Assembly (NCBI GenBank): GCA_963920525.1
Contig: OY986439.1
Location: forward strand, 33,859,819-33,923,818
Direction: 5' to 3'
DNA length: 64,000 nucleotides
Source: Dichetophora obliterata
Lineage: Eukaryota > Arthropoda > Insecta > Diptera > Sciomyzidae
Positions 11,423-26,400 of this stretch are shown piece by piece (position 1 is the stretch's first letter; each line of letters starts with the position of its first letter). The notes below the pieces were generated by a model that was given only the letters and a program-made list of their open reading frames with translations, did not search any database and was not told the DNA's origin. Made by a program: the position numbers and the translations under genes.

Positions 11423-14400
11423 CTGCAGGCATTAAGCGCACACGAAATGGAGTGGTGGTGAGTGGGGAAAAAAGAGATAAGAGAAAGAGAGAGAAAAAAT
11501 TCATCAATCAGAAAAAGAGCGTTATGAAAAAAGCCAAAGGCAGCTTTTGTTGTTGTGTGGAAAAAATTTTGTGTGTGGTTTTCGAAATTTAACGGTTTTG
11601 GAAAGTTTCAACAAATTCAACAAACGACAAAAAGCGCAAGTTTTATATAATTCTCAACTAGTTTACGATAACGACAAACGAACACGATGTGCAATTATTT
11701 AAGAAACACGTAAATTACGAAGAGAAAAAAAATAAGTGTAACGAAATTAAAGTAAAAGCAAAGAAATAAAATGCAAGACGACGTAACGCAAAAAACACAG
11801 TTTACGAATTTCTTGTTTTGGTGTTTTTGTTTTGTTTTTTTTTTTCGGTGAAGATGACATAAAAATAATAAAAGAAAAGCGCCAATTGCAAACATGCGAA
11901 GAATATGCTAATGATGTATTGAAAATGTTCTAAAAGCATTTTTTTCATTTAAAAGTCATTTAACCAGAAGTAAAGAAAACAAGAAAGGCTGCGAAATGTG
12001 TTGTTATAAAAATAAAAAGCGTTTTATTACAAAATAAATAAAAAGTCGAAAAATTTTGATTTTTTAGACAAGTTTCTATATTTACAAAAAGCACAACAGT
12101 TGCCTTTGGCTTTTTTTCCTTCAAGTTTAGCTCTTAAAAACTTTTACAATTTTGCTCTTTTTGTATGCATCTCTTAACTGTTTAACAAATTTCGATTAAA
12201 CTCTTTTTCTCCAGCTCACAAAGAAATGTTTACGAAAAGCAAGCACTAGCAATTATTTTTGCAAATAAAAAAATTCAAAGTTATTGTGTAAGAGAAAGAG
12301 AGAGAGAGATGGGAATTAAAGACAGTTAGATGCATGTCACACTTAGTGGACACGGACAATGTTGTTGCTGTTTTCACGGGTAAAAGAAGCTCTCTCTCAA
12401 TTTCTAGCTTTATTTTACCCGCGAAAACAACAACAAATTTGTCCATGTCCGCTAAGTGTGACATGCCCCTTAGAAAAATAGAAAGAGTGGAAGAGAGAGA
12501 AAGGCAGTATATGATAGCAAAGTCGGAAAAATAGAAAGAATATATTTAAGCAAAATATTCGAAAAGGAGATATTTCAAAAATTCAACTATTTAAAAAGAT
12601 AATGCTTGATTTTCACTCTGTCATTTTCAATGGTAAGCGTTTGTCAATCGAATGAAAAATATCAATACGTTGTTATTTTTTCCATCTTTTTAAATTATAG
12701 AAATAACTAAATTTTTTGATTGAACCATGACAAAATTATACAAGGACAGTAGTGACAGTTTATTTGGACAGTTCGATTACAAAATGTCAAAATAAGTACC
12801 TATAAAATAGAGAACGTTAAAAAAAATTCCAAGTTAAAAGATGCAGGCAAATAACAATGTGTGACCGCCTTTGTGAGAAAATAGCCGACTGTCATTTTTA
12901 CCGTGTATAATTTCACCATGAATTGAGATTTATTCAGAAAAAATTTATTTGTTTTATTTTAGTGATATTTTAGATGATAAAGTTTAGTGTCGTCATCAAA
13001 CTGACATAGTGAAAACCATGCAAAGAATTCCAATCAAGTTGACTAATACCACTTTCATCTCAGAGAATTTATATTGGGTTTACAGCAAAGCAAAACCCAC
13101 ATATTTGTTGAAAAATCCACAAAAAATTTCTAAACTATAGTGCTATAAGATCTTCAAGGCAAGTTTCAATATTGGTGGTATGAATGAAGGTTGTGAATGC
13201 TATGAATGGTCGTGCTGGTGGTGCGCCTTCGATTTGGAAAAACGGCTATTTTTTTGTTTCTGTTGTTGGCATTAGTAGCTGTATGGATGGATGGATGTAT
13301 GAACGGTCAGATCATCATTATCATCTTTTGTGTAACCGTTTATGAATCAGTAGTAGTATTTAAGCTTAATTAAGTTTTAGTTATAAATGTAAGCTTATGA
13401 ATATTTATTTATTTATTTAATTAGTTAATAACATGGAACAATAAGAATTTTGCGCATGCAATAGTTTTTGTTTTTAATTTTAGAAAATTGATTAACTTTT
13501 CGTTCAAGGATGCAATTGAATAATTATTTTAAGCAAAATAGCCTCTTATTAATTAGTTGAAAAATATGTAGTCAGTATATTGAAATAACTGTAAAAAAAT
13601 GAGAAAAGTAGGAATAATGAAAGGAAGGCGGAGTATAGCAGAAAGGTAGGCAGTTGTGGCAAAAAAAACCAAAATGAAATAAACGAAACAAGAGGCCTAA
13701 GAGAGGGACAAAGCGAAAAACCATTTTCAGACAAATAATCGGATTAAACCTTCCCTAATTTTAAAATCTACACAACCACAACAATCGAAATCATATGCAA
13801 ATCCAGATAAAAAAGATTTTAAAAAATGTATATTGATTTAACAAACTTAATGAACCGAGTGATAAAAAATTTCAACAGATTCAGCTCTCAAACTTTAATT
13901 TTATAATGCATTAAATGCTCCTATTTTGAGTATTTAACAAGAACAAAGATAGGGGGTTGGGGCTTTAAACAACATTTCGAAACAGCTTCTTAGATGTGTT
14001 TGATGGAGAACCCTCAGGAGATAATTGATTTCTAAGACGTGTTATAATTAGACATGGCGATAACGCAGCGCTGGGTTATTGAGTTGAAGCAATTTACTAC
14101 GCTGATGCAATTGTTTTAATAAATTATATTACATATTTGCTGTGGTTTCTCTAAGCTTTGTTTAGATTCGCATTATAATAATTACGATATTTTTTTATTT
14201 GACTTAATTTAGTTGTTCTAGGTAAGGAAAATTACGCTAAGTACTTCACTGCAAAACTCAATGCGCTATCCAACTCATCCCACTCAAAAAAACTATTGTG
14301 TAACTCAATGCAGTATCCAAATCAAGCGCTGATATACGTCTAGTTGATACACGAATCATAGCATTTTAAACTACGACACGGCGCAATTGCGTTTGCGCAT

Positions 14401-17400
14401 TTCGCTGCAACTATATATTGTGTTTGAGTTGATGTGTCAACGTTGTTTTTTTTTTGCTGCGTTATAACGTATATATCGCATAAAAATTTACGTGTAACGA
14501 CGTTGGTAGTGCAGTACTAGGCTTATTGCTAACAAGCCAGAGGTCCAGAGTTCGAAACCAAGCCAAGGTCCGATGCTTAAATTTCTCCTTATTTATTTTA
14601 ATTCGCATCAATTAAAACTAAAATTCATCGGTCTTAAAAGTTCATGAGTGGTAATTAATGGTAGGGAAGCTTGTGGTAAGAATAACTTAGAACTTGAATT
14701 GACTGAGGTAAAGGTAGAAATCTTGCCTTATATTGAAAGTCACATGTTTTGACAGATCTTCGTTTTATACATAACATCCAACACATGTTTTAAATAATCT
14801 TTTTCCATTCCCACTTATCTATAAAAACCAACTCGAACCAAGGCAGTCTTGACTAAATAGGAAATAACTGAATTTCTTAATTCAAAGCCAGCAAAATACT
14901 ATTAAGGAATTATCTTTGAATGGGTCGTAGTTAAAATAATTTTAATTCAGTAAATTAATTTTTGTGGAATTTTTAGAGACTTAATTGTTTTCATATAGTA
15001 ACTTTGTATGGGAGGTAGGCATGATTTTTATTAGAGATGCAACGGATAGTGATTTTGCAGAGGCGGCCGGATGGTAGGTCCATTGCCTCGTTGTCACCAA
15101 ATTAAATAAATTTCTAATTCAACTCACTACAATATACGGATGCAGTGCTGCCATTTGTTTATGGCAAATAAAGTTTAAAATACCTTTTACAAATTTAAAA
15201 TAATTGCTAAAATAATGAAATCTAAATAATTTTTACTTTTATAAAATTATTGCCTAGTGGCAATAGTAACTTTGACATCTCACGACACGTATTGGGATTG
15301 TTTCAATGAAGTGGCAGATGAAAAGAATATTCAGTGTCGCGATCAAGAGAATAACCCAATCGCGACCGAGATTGAATACTTCTTGAAGGGAGCTCGAATT
15401 GATCGTAGTCGCGATTGTTACGCATGGTGGTCGATTAACTCTAAAAAATACCGTCATTTGACATACTTCTACCGCTTCTTGCAGTAGCGTTTATAAAGAG
15501 AGACTCTTTTCCGAAGGTGGCTTGGTTTACGAAAACAAGCGAAATCGCCTTCGCCTTCGAACGGTCTTTTTAATTTTGATTATTAATTTTAATCATTGAA
15601 CTTTTTTCTAAGTTTTAAGTTTATATATGAATTGATCATTAAAGTGAATACTCAGAATGTAATCTAAATTTTTTGGAAGATACTTTTTCACATTTAAATA
15701 AAAGCCGCCATAATTAGTACCTATTTAATTGTTATTTACTTAACAAAGATTTATTTAAATAAAATAAAGTCCCGTCGTATGGGAGGAGGCGTGGTTTTAT
15801 CCGATTGTAACCAATTTCAAATATATGGTGAATATTTTACTTCAAGGCTTACGTGCAAAATTCCAAGTAACTACATAAGCTTTTGCGGCATTTTTAGAGA
15901 TTTTATTGTCTTGGTAAGGGAAGTAGGCGTGATTTTCATCCGATTTTTCTACAATTTCATTCGACTTCATTCTCAAACGTGATCTTCGCTTTTTTAATAT
16001 AAGCACACATACCAAATTTCAATACGATATCTTTGAAATTGCGGCTGTAATCGTGTCGACAGCCAGACGGACATGGCAAAATCGACTCAAGAGGTGATGC
16101 TGATCAAGAATATATTCACTTTTCTACATCTGCCACGCCTCCTTATCAGCGTTACAAACGGAGTGACAAAGTTAATATACCCCTAACAAAGTACGCGTGG
16201 TGGTAAGAAGAAGGATAAGGGGCCTTTTGTGCGAATTTGATTTTGGAATGTTTCTTTTTTTTAATATTGGAATAAAAATGCTCACTGCAAATAATTATAT
16301 TTTTGACCACGAATTTTTGCCTTCGACAGCCCAATAAGGAACCACCTATACCTATTATACGACTTTGCAGGATAACACTCGGCAACACCAGCAGCGCAGT
16401 TAAAATCGGGACGGACCTCAACCCACCATTTATTACCAAACGAGGTTTCAGACAAGGTGATTTCTTATCGTTCGACTTTTTCAACCTAATGATGGAGAAT
16501 ATCATTCAAACTGCAGATCTGCGACGCAAAGGCACAATATTCTACCAGAGTGTTATGCTGCTTGCGTATGCTGATGAAATCGACATCATTGTCCATAATA
16601 AGCGCAAAGTCAGTACAGCATTCTCTAGATTAGAAAGAGAGTGAAGTCGAATGGGTTTGCAGTGAATGCAGATTAGACAAAATACTTGGTATCAACAAAC
16701 AAACAGTCCCAGCAGCTTAGAACCCACGTTACAGTTGACAATACTTCCTTCAAGGTTGTGAAAGACTTCATCTATCTGGGATCCAGCATAAACTCGACCA
16801 ACGATATCAGCATTGAGATCAAACGAAGAATAACTCTTGCCAACAGGTGTTACTTTGGGCTCAGTAGGCAATTGAGAAGCAGAGCCCTTTCTCGAAGAAC
16901 GAAAATCACTCTCTATAAATCGCATAATCATGCCCGTTCTACTTTATGCATCAAAAACCTGGACGCTTCAGATAAAAAGACTAGGACCCTTGGAGAGAAA
17001 GATTCTTCGTGATATCTTAGGACTTATCTGCGTCAATGGCGAGTGCCGAATTCGGTGGAATGAGGAACTGTACGAGCTGTCCGCTGACATCGACATAGTC
17101 AAGCGCATTAAAATCAAGCGGCCTCGCTGGCTAGGTCATGTTCAGTGCATGAAAGGTGATGCTCCAATGAAGAAAATATAGACCTGACGAAGCTTGGAAT
17201 TTCCAACTGGCGCCAGCAATCGAGACACAGAAATGGCTGGCGCACATTCTTAAATGAGGCCAAGACCGACATACGGTTGTAGCGCCAACTAAGTAAGTAA
17301 GTAAATTTGGAGAAAAATATCTTAATTACGAAATTTTTTTATAAATCTTTGAAAAATTTAATTGTGATAATAAACTACCCGACAGTATCGAAAGCATGAA

Positions 17401-20400
17401 TTGACCCGTTTACGCTAGCTACTGCAATAGTTCTATACGCACTAGCTACTTTTTAGACCGAAAGTAAAGAGGTAAATAAAGATAAATAGGTGACGTCTAT
17501 CAAATCGGTACCGTAGCAATGTCAAAATTAAAAAAAAAAATCAATATCGTCATATTTTGAACGAAAATCCAATGAAAAATCCCATGTTTTGCTACTTGAT
17601 CTAATTGGTTTGAGGAAAAAAAACCCGTAATATTTTTATTTTGCAATTTTTTTGTGAAGTGTGCAAATATTGTGATGCAAAAAAAAAATAAAAAATATGC
17701 CGAAAACTGTGCCATAGTACTTGGAACAAGAAAAGCATACGGTTTTTGGAATGAAAATATTAATACATGTATACTAAATAAAACAAAAGGCCACCAATCT
17801 ACATTGCTTAACTTTATTACTAAAAAACATCTAAAATTGGGCTGCTTGTGATGTTCCATAGCTTACTCTTCTCTCCCGGCTTCAAAACTCCCACTCAAAG
17901 TGTTCGTCCCACAAAAAAGAAAATAATAGAAAGTGGCATCACTTGCACCAAAATTTTGACATTGCTACGGTGCCGATTTGAAAGACGTCACCTACTTCTT
18001 CCACCTTCATAAATACATCTTGATTCTGACGAACTTATGCTCCGAAGCATGACATAACAATATATTAGGTAGCCTTGTCAGCTACCTCATTTTCACGAGC
18101 TGCGGCCATTGATTGTGAAACAAACAAAAATTAAATAGAGTGCGTGTGCCACACACATTAGCCGCATTCAGAGGAGTCAACAGTTGGCAACTGTTGTGCC
18201 GAAATTTGAGTTAAAAACATTTGCAATTAAAATATTTATATAATTACATGATAATAACAATAAAATTAAATAATTTACAACTTTGCTAGCGCTTAGAGTA
18301 AAAAAACATTAAAAAACATCGCTTACTAAGATATCGCTACCATAAAAATTCACAACAGTTGACTCCGCTGAATGCAGCTAATGTGTGTGACACACGCGCT
18401 CTACTTAGTTTTCTCTTGTTTGACATTCCATGCTTCGAAGTAATTCGAGAACACATGACATATAAAGCTTTTCAGTTTCTTTGAGCATCATGATTAAAAT
18501 ATAGTGATGAAAAAATTTAAATATATTGAATAGAGAATATCAATCACTCTGGATATTTTTTTTTAATATCAACTAGCGAAAAAGCTAGCACTTCATGAAT
18601 AGTGAAGTAACTAGGAAATAGGTAGCAATTGACTCCTTCCTTCAATATGCTAATGTAAAATTCGTCAGTTGAATACAGAAGGTATATTGAAGTGGAACTA
18701 GTAGTGGCTACCCAGCGGCAAGCGAAATCAGTAGTTTTGTACTAGTGCCATGAACTGCAGGGATATCACAAGCTTTTTTTAATTTCTTTTTTAGCTACGC
18801 AGTAGTACTTAAAGAATTTTTGTTGAATTAACTTGAAGTTAAATGAATCGTAGCTTCTTAGATCAATTGCCTAGATAAATACACAAGATTTTTACGATTT
18901 ATTAACAAATGGAGTATTATTAACATAGAAATTTGAAAATGGAATTAACAATTCTAAGCTCCGTTCTGAGTCTCAAAAATTAGAGGAACTCTTAAAACAA
19001 ATTTTGCATAATGGTATTTAGAAAAATACACTTTGATCAAACGGCTCTTAATTTTGCACTTTTCATTGATGGTATTCATCTAAATGCACAAATTTTCCAT
19101 TTGTGCAAATGTGCATTTTTAAGTGGTAGCTTTCATGAACGCACCTTCTCTTTTTGGAGCAATTTTCGACAGTCGATGAACATTTGAAAAAAATGTCAGT
19201 AAAAATAAAGCGAAAAAAGCAAATTAATCAAATTATTTAGAGAAAAACTTTAATGTTTGTTTTTCAAGATAGTTAAAATCACAGAAGAAGAAGAAAAAAG
19301 AGCTGACTTAGGATTTGTACAACAAAGCGCAAGTTTTCTTGACGATTTGGTCTAGCATACTTTTTAGGTTTGTGCAAAAGGTTTTCCATACGATTTTTGA
19401 CAGCTCATTTGCTAAGGTGGAAAAATGCACAGTTTGCACAGTATGCGAGGGTTTTGCGCGTTTATATTAATACCATTATTGTATATTTTTCTAATTGTAT
19501 TTGTTGAAATTTATCTAGTTGAGAGCTACATATTACTTTCATCGCCATCACGATTTAAATAAATTTGAGAAACTTCACAATCTAAGTAAGTCTTTGGAAC
19601 AAAACCAAATTACATAATTTACATTCGTTTGCAGTCTTAGTTTACTTCTTCTTTTTTATGCCCCGAAAACCTCCACTTGGCTACTGGCCTGAATCGAGCT
19701 ATGTCGTTTTGGGTTATTTTCACTGAATTAAAAAATCATTCGAATACAAAAAATATTTAAGAGAGCAAGAAACAAGATAAAGAAACTTTATTTTTTTATA
19801 TTCTTAGAAATCTAGCCGGTCTTTAGAATCCTTAAATACAATATTTCAAAGCTGTTATTAAATGCTGATGTTTGCATGACGCAGGCAGAATAAAGACAGA
19901 GAGGAGAGAGAGAGAGAGAGAGAGAAAGAGCTGTAGAAGAATGGTACATAACAATAAAAGCGTTAATTTAAGATAAGTTGCAATGAAATTATCTAAAAAA
20001 TGTTATCACAAATTGGGACAGGGTGTCAGAGAGAACAACAGACACGTTTTTTATCCTGATAGAAAAAAACAATGCTTATCTCTTTTTAAAGGCAACTGAC
20101 AATAAGATAATAACACAGGATATGCTTAACTAATATATAAATTTAAGACAAGAGGGCAGAAAATAAGTTATAAAAAAATATATATTTATTAAGAGATAAA
20201 ACGTAAAACAAGAAAAACAAAATACTACAAAATTTGCAACGTCAGTAAAACGGTTTAAAGCTATTGCAAATTAGCAAATTGATTAGTTTCCAATTCAAAA
20301 CCTTGATCATGATTATCATCATCATTGATTATCGACACCACACAACAAAATTGCAACAACAAACAAACCACAAAGAAAAACTAATTTATAAATTACCTGT

Positions 20401-23400
20401 AACATCTTTTGATACCGATGGAGACTCACGCATGGCATCGGCCAAGTCCTCTTTAAGACGCGAATCACCATGAGCCACAGAAAAGTCAGAGTCCAAATGT
20501 TCGTGACGAAAACGATCCATTAATTTTGGGCTCTGCTCAATGCTACCTAAAGATGAAAAGTTGAGCAATTAATATAATTTTACAATTAAATTAGGGAGAA
20601 TTAAAAATCAAAAACTCATGTTTGTAGTGAGATTTTTATGAATTCGATTGACGATTCGATAATTTAATTTAAAAATCTAACTATTGTGCACCATGAGATT
20701 TACAACATAAAACTTTAACTTACTATACGAACCCGATTCAATTAAGACGGGCACGCTGGAGCGCGCAGTTGCACTGAGTGGCATGTTGAGCGGGCTTGAA
20801 CGTTCGGCACGCGCAGCAGCAGCAGCGGCAGCCGACGTAGCCGAGACACCAATTTCCACAGCCTCCGCTTCAATGTGGCTCAAATTAGACCTATGATACA
20901 TCAAAAGTACAAATTAGGTAAAATCATTGCTGATTTACGTTTTTCTCAAACTACTCACCCACTCGGCGTATTGTATGTTTTGAAAACAAACTGTGGACCC
21001 ATCCAGAGTCGTCGATGTGGTCCAGCATGGGTAATGATTTCAACTTGTGATAACCAGCTATCGGCGCGATCATCGCTGTCGTCAAACTGGCGCGTGCTGT
21101 CGGTTAACATGCAGGAGTTACGATCTTTTATCAGCCAATTGTCCGTAGAAAGTGGTGGCATTATTTCCTGAGATCCATCTTTACGTCCAAGATTCCATTG
21201 AGCTTTAGCTTCAACCTCAAGTTCGATTGGAGTTTCATCACAAATCTTCTCTTTGGCAATATCTAAGGAAAACACAAAAATTAACAAAGCAATTATGATG
21301 ATGATGATGATGATGATGATGTGTGCCAACACTCACTTGAGGCAAGTTTTGTATCCAAATCATACTGTATTAGCGCTCCATGTCCGGCCATAACAAAGAG
21401 TGAATCCACTGCCTTGCGCTGTATACGATGTGGTGCTTCACGCGTTGCATTCGGCGGATCCAAAAGCCATGAACGTGATTTGGCAAATATGGCGCACACA
21501 CTGAGCGGTTTGCCATTGTCATCGGATAGGGAGGACAAACGTTGACGCTGTGAGCTGCCGCTACCTGCAACAGCGCTACCCGCAGACTTGGACAACGGCA
21601 CTACCGATCCGGGTGGCGAACCCAAGACAAATGGCTGACGCAACTGTGCTAGAGGCAGCACCACTGTTGGGCGTGTGTAGGGCGGTAAGGTTGGATTGTG
21701 ATACGGTATCAGCGACTGACTGAAGGTTGTGCTCTCGGAATGCGATATGGGTGAGCTGGAACGACCTTCGGCTGAAAGACCAGCAGAGCGATGAAAGCGC
21801 GACAATTTGTTGACCACATGCAGCGATGTGTGGGTGCGCACACCCATGGCGCCACCGTAGGGTGTGATGGGAAAGACGTGCGTGGTGCCACGCAATGTTG
21901 ATACGGCTATCCAGCGCGAATCCAGCGAACAGGCAATGTTCTGCACTTTGGCACTCGTATCACCGCGATGTAGCACATATAAATGATGGACAGCTGCCAA
22001 GCTGGAGCCTACAGGATGTGGTTGGATGCGAAAAACATGAAAATCATGACCACGTTTATCTGCTGTAACCAAAAGCATGCCGGAATTGTCGAATTCTATT
22101 GCCACCACCGCCTCGGAGTGGGCAATGAAGTGTGCCACAAACGGATCACTGCCGTTTATGGAAATCGGAGTGCCGGAAGTGGGGCTGATCTCCTTTATGG
22201 GCAACTGCAAGAACACAGAGTTTTTAAAAAAATTATAAAACATATTTCTATTTGAGCAAAAGCTGTGTAAAAGCTGTGTCTTTAAAAAAAAATAATAAAA
22301 TATTTTGGATATTTTTTAGCCTGGAATTTTTTTAAGAGTATTAAAAATACTGAGGTTCATTATTGTTAAATCACATAATATTTATAAATTTTAAAAAACA
22401 ATAAAATCGTTTTAGAGGCATGAAAACATAACTCATGATGAATGAAATCGAGCCACAGTACAAATATATTTTCCTCGAAACTAACAACTTTTAATGCAGA
22501 AATGTAACGGTACATGTCATTGATCACGCGTTATAAAAACATTCGCATAATATTTACATTTAGTTGTGAAAATGTCATTAAACGAGTTGGAGCGTCCAAG
22601 AATCATTTGTAATTTTTGTAAAAAAAAATTAAAAAAGAGAAACAAATTTAATTTCCAATCATTTCAAAGACATGGGATATAAAAAATCAACAATATGACA
22701 ATTCAACTATACACCAGAGCTGTAAAGTATTTAGTATTTTCAGTATTTAAATACGTGTTAATTACAAATACAAATTATTTAAAAAACAAGTATCAAATAC
22801 CAATGCATACTAGGTATTTGTACTTAAATTGCTCAAATACACTGAGGAATATTCGTTTAGAAGCAATATAAATTTTTTTAAAAAGTTACAATAAAATACA
22901 CATAAAATATATTTTAAACCTTTATGTTTTTTATTTTATGGTTATTTTTTAATTTTAGTTGTTTGATTTTTTAAGACGTTTTTTAGCAACCATTTTTTTT
23001 TTTATTTATGTTAAAGAAAAAATATTTATTTTGCAAAATAATTACAAAAAACTTCTTGTTAGCATTATATTATATTTTTTTTAATTAACTTAAAACATAA
23101 CGCTTGAAACAATTGACGTATTCGTTTAGACGCACTTTAGTTAAATCTTAAATTATAAAAATTTAGCAATGAGTATGTTCACCATTTTTTTGGATCACCT
23201 CAAATATTCTATTAGGCATCGAACTGATAAGGTTTTGTGGAATGGTTCCTTGAATCGAAGTCCAAACTTCTTTAATTTTAAATTTCAATTCTGTAACAGT
23301 AAAAAATGTGGTTCCTTTCGCTTTTTCGGTGTAAACTTTCCGTGCCCGTATATTTTCTATGGGGTTTAGATCGGGTCTTCATACAGGCCATTCTAAAATT

Positions 23401-26400
23401 TTAATTTCTCGCTGCTCAAACCAAACCATGGATGTCTTAGAGACATGAATAGGCGCATTTTCCTGTTGAAAAATGACACTGTCATCCATTTTATACTCTA
23501 TAAATTGAATAAGGACATCGTCTAACATGTTAATGTACATTTTCGAGTTCATTCGGGGAGGAATAAAACACAAAGTTGACTTTCCTTCATTGGAAAAGGC
23601 GGCACAGACCATCAGACTTCCGCCTCCAAAGTTTCTTTTAGATTTAAGGATACTTGCATTGCGAATATCGTGCCAATAGCAACTGTAACAGTCTGGGCCA
23701 TCCAAATTAATTTTTTTTTTTCGTCGGAAAAAATTACTTTCTGCCATTTGGAAGTCCAGTGCATATGCTTTTTAGCAAAATTTAAGCGTGCCTTTTTATG
23801 GTGTTCTTTAAGCGTTGGTTTGCGCGATGGTTTCTTCCAAACAACATTTGGTGTTGTGCGTAGAACATGGGCAATATGTTTTTTGTTACTGGTAAACATA
23901 ATTTAGAATGTATTTGTACTGAATTTTATTTATTTTTAGTAGCCTCCTCTCGAATTAAATTTTTCTGACGATTTGTCAGCTTTTGATTACCCTTTGTTGG
24001 TTTCTTTATTCCATAATTTCTTACAACTTTATCAGAACGAGAAATTTTGTCGGCTAATTTCCCGATTGGAGCACCCCTGCTCTTTAAAAATTTGTTTGAA
24101 TTTTTTCTTGATCGGTTAATTAAGTTCCACCTGGCATTTTTTTAATGTTTACCTAAAATAATGAATGTTAATTACTTCTCAGGATTTTCTTTAAAAATAG
24201 AAGCTATCTTACTTATTTTATAGTTATGAAAAGAAAATATTTTGTTTTGTTGTTATTTCCTCTCAAAAATGAAATTTCTTCCACTGTGTCTATACGAATA
24301 TGCTGCTGCTACTACTAAGTGCGTTCACAGTCGTGCTAAATTTTTACAATAATAAAACAAAAAAGCAAACAACCGTTACGTATTTCAAAAACAGACATTT
24401 CGTCTTATTACTTAATTATCACGGTTGCAAAAAGCTATGCCTTTTATTTACACAAATTGAATAATTAATGGAATAAAAGTAGTGCGACTAAACGAATATG
24501 CCTCAGTGTAGAAATACTTTCAATTACCAATTCTTTTCTCAAATACTGTAAACACTTTCAAATACTGTAAAAACTTCAAATACATTAAAATACTGTAAAC
24601 ACTTGCAAATACTGTAAATACTTCAAATACTGTAAATACTTTAAGTAATTTCGAAAGAGTTTTACCCAACATGCAGCTGAAAAATGTTATATATTCTGAT
24701 GATTATAAAAAATATTTCCTTGTATTTTTTATAGATTAAAAATTAAACAGTTATTTGCACTATACATAAAAAAGAGTTAGAAGTGTCCTGCAAATATGTA
24801 GAGCATTATAATACACATATGAAATTAGAGATATATGTATTTGTTTGTAGAGTTTGTCTACATTACAAGTAAATTTTCTAAAGAAATGTCCGAGAAAGCC
24901 TGTCACCTAGAGGTCTTGACCAGTTAAGTTAAACACGTATGAATTCACAATTATTTATGATGAAAACGCTGTTGACATTTTTTAACAGCACTTTCAAATG
25001 TTTCAGTTTCTTAGAGTCTGGGTTATAAAAAGTTTTTAATTTTTTTTAGAGGAAGGTATAAAGATTTTCTTCTCTTTCAGTTAAATATTATGTTTTATTT
25101 GTTTGTTTACTTTAAAATCACTTGTTCCAAGTATTAGTAGTAATTGAAAATATTTGCAGTATTTGAAGGATTTATAGTATTTACAGTATTTGAAAGTACT
25201 TGAAGTATTTACAGTATTTGCAAGTATTTCAGAAAAGAATTGGTAGTCGAAAGTATTTGTATTTGAGCAATTTAAGTACAAATTCAAATACGTAGTATTT
25301 AAATACATTACTTATTTTTTAAATACATAGTATTTGGAATTGTATTTGTACTTATACTTGAAATTTACAGCTCTCCTATACACCAATAAAAAAAAATAGG
25401 AAGAAAACAGTTCCGGTAAAAAGTGTGTTCAACAAGACAGCAAAGTTCACGCCCTGCTGAAAATGGGTCGGACTGCAAAATCTTACCGGCAGTTGGGAAG
25501 AAAATTTGATTCGGACAAGCAAATAAAAATGATTAAATCTAGGCTGCGAGCGCTTTCTGGCAAATAGATACTTTACAACATCTGCTTCTTAGATTTGTCT
25601 GATGGATGGTGAGAATTACTTCGCTGCGGAAGGTAGTTAACCAAAATATTATTTCGAGTATAGAAATCACAAAGCACCAGACAAAGTCAGATATTTCAAT
25701 AAACCAAGCTTTCGGGATAAGTTTTATTGTGGTTGACAATCAGTGGGCGTGGTATGTGAACTGTAATTTTCAAAAGTGGTTTAACAGTCTCTGCTTAAAC
25801 TTATACAGAAAAGTGTATGCCTTTGGAATATTTATTAATTCCCTTGAAATAAAATCTCGTGATCTCAGTTTTTATTTAAATTTATTGAAGTTAAAATTTT
25901 ATTGGTTGAAACAAAACTTAAACTAAAATCGAACTGAAATGAAGCAAATCTAATGAAAGTACATGCGCGAATGAGTTTATAAATTGCCAATGAAAAAACT
26001 GACTGCTTATTTTCTTTGCGAATAACTTATCAAAAAGGAAGATTAATAATGAGCGTACAAGGTGTGAAATAATAAAAAAAAAATATAATTTTAAAGAAAG
26101 TGTTGCACTTCAAAATTCCATCAAAAAATGCCATTGCCAGGACAAAATAGTTTTGTGGCCAGATTCAGTATCATCGCATTATGCAAAGGCAGCCTTTCAG
26201 GACTTGCAGAGAAGTGGTATTGAATTTGTAGCTAAGCAGTGTAACCCACCAAATGTTTTGGGCCAATTTGAAGAGAGCACAGAGAGTGTGTACAGCAAGG
26301 GATATACAGCCCAAAATACAGGCTGCCTAATAAATAAAATCAAAAAGGACCTCGCAAATGTCGACACAAGAGGAATTCACGAAGTCGATGAGGACACTGC

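Larger units (their letters stand above)
11423..20396 (-). other. BCAS3: BCAS3 intron 6 (8,974 bp), repeat-laden
   Basis: It lies between the donor of exon 6 and the acceptor of exon 7. It holds the hairpin MITE at 12333, a tRNA-like segment, a hAT remnant, a LINE fragment and two further MITEs, listed separately. Stretches 11430-12330, 12466-14500 and 18403-20396 show only AT-rich sequence, GA-rich simple runs (for example 12297-12310 and 19902-19930) and short frames with no recognisable protein. Confidence 0.7.
22717..25375. mobile_element. Foldback-type element with 10-bp TSD, interrupted by a Tc3-like transposon
   Basis: The ends read GAGCTGTAAA on the left and its reverse complement on the right. 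The two arms (22717-24660 less the insertion, and 25140-25375) share about 230 bp, including ACTTAAATTGCTCAAATAC, CCAATTCTTTTCT and repeated CAAATACTGTAAA motifs. The 10-mer CTATACACCA flanks the element at 22707-22716 and 25376-25385. Without the nested Tc3-like element the original length is about 990 bp. Class is uncertain (foldback- or MULE-like). Confidence 0.7.

Noticed and set aside
11423..11507. N-terminal MMNFFSLFLLSLFSPL as a signal peptide for a separate secreted protein
   Set aside because: It is the translation of a C/T-rich splice-acceptor tract; the acceptor phase matches BCAS3 exon 6, so the frame is a downstream exon.
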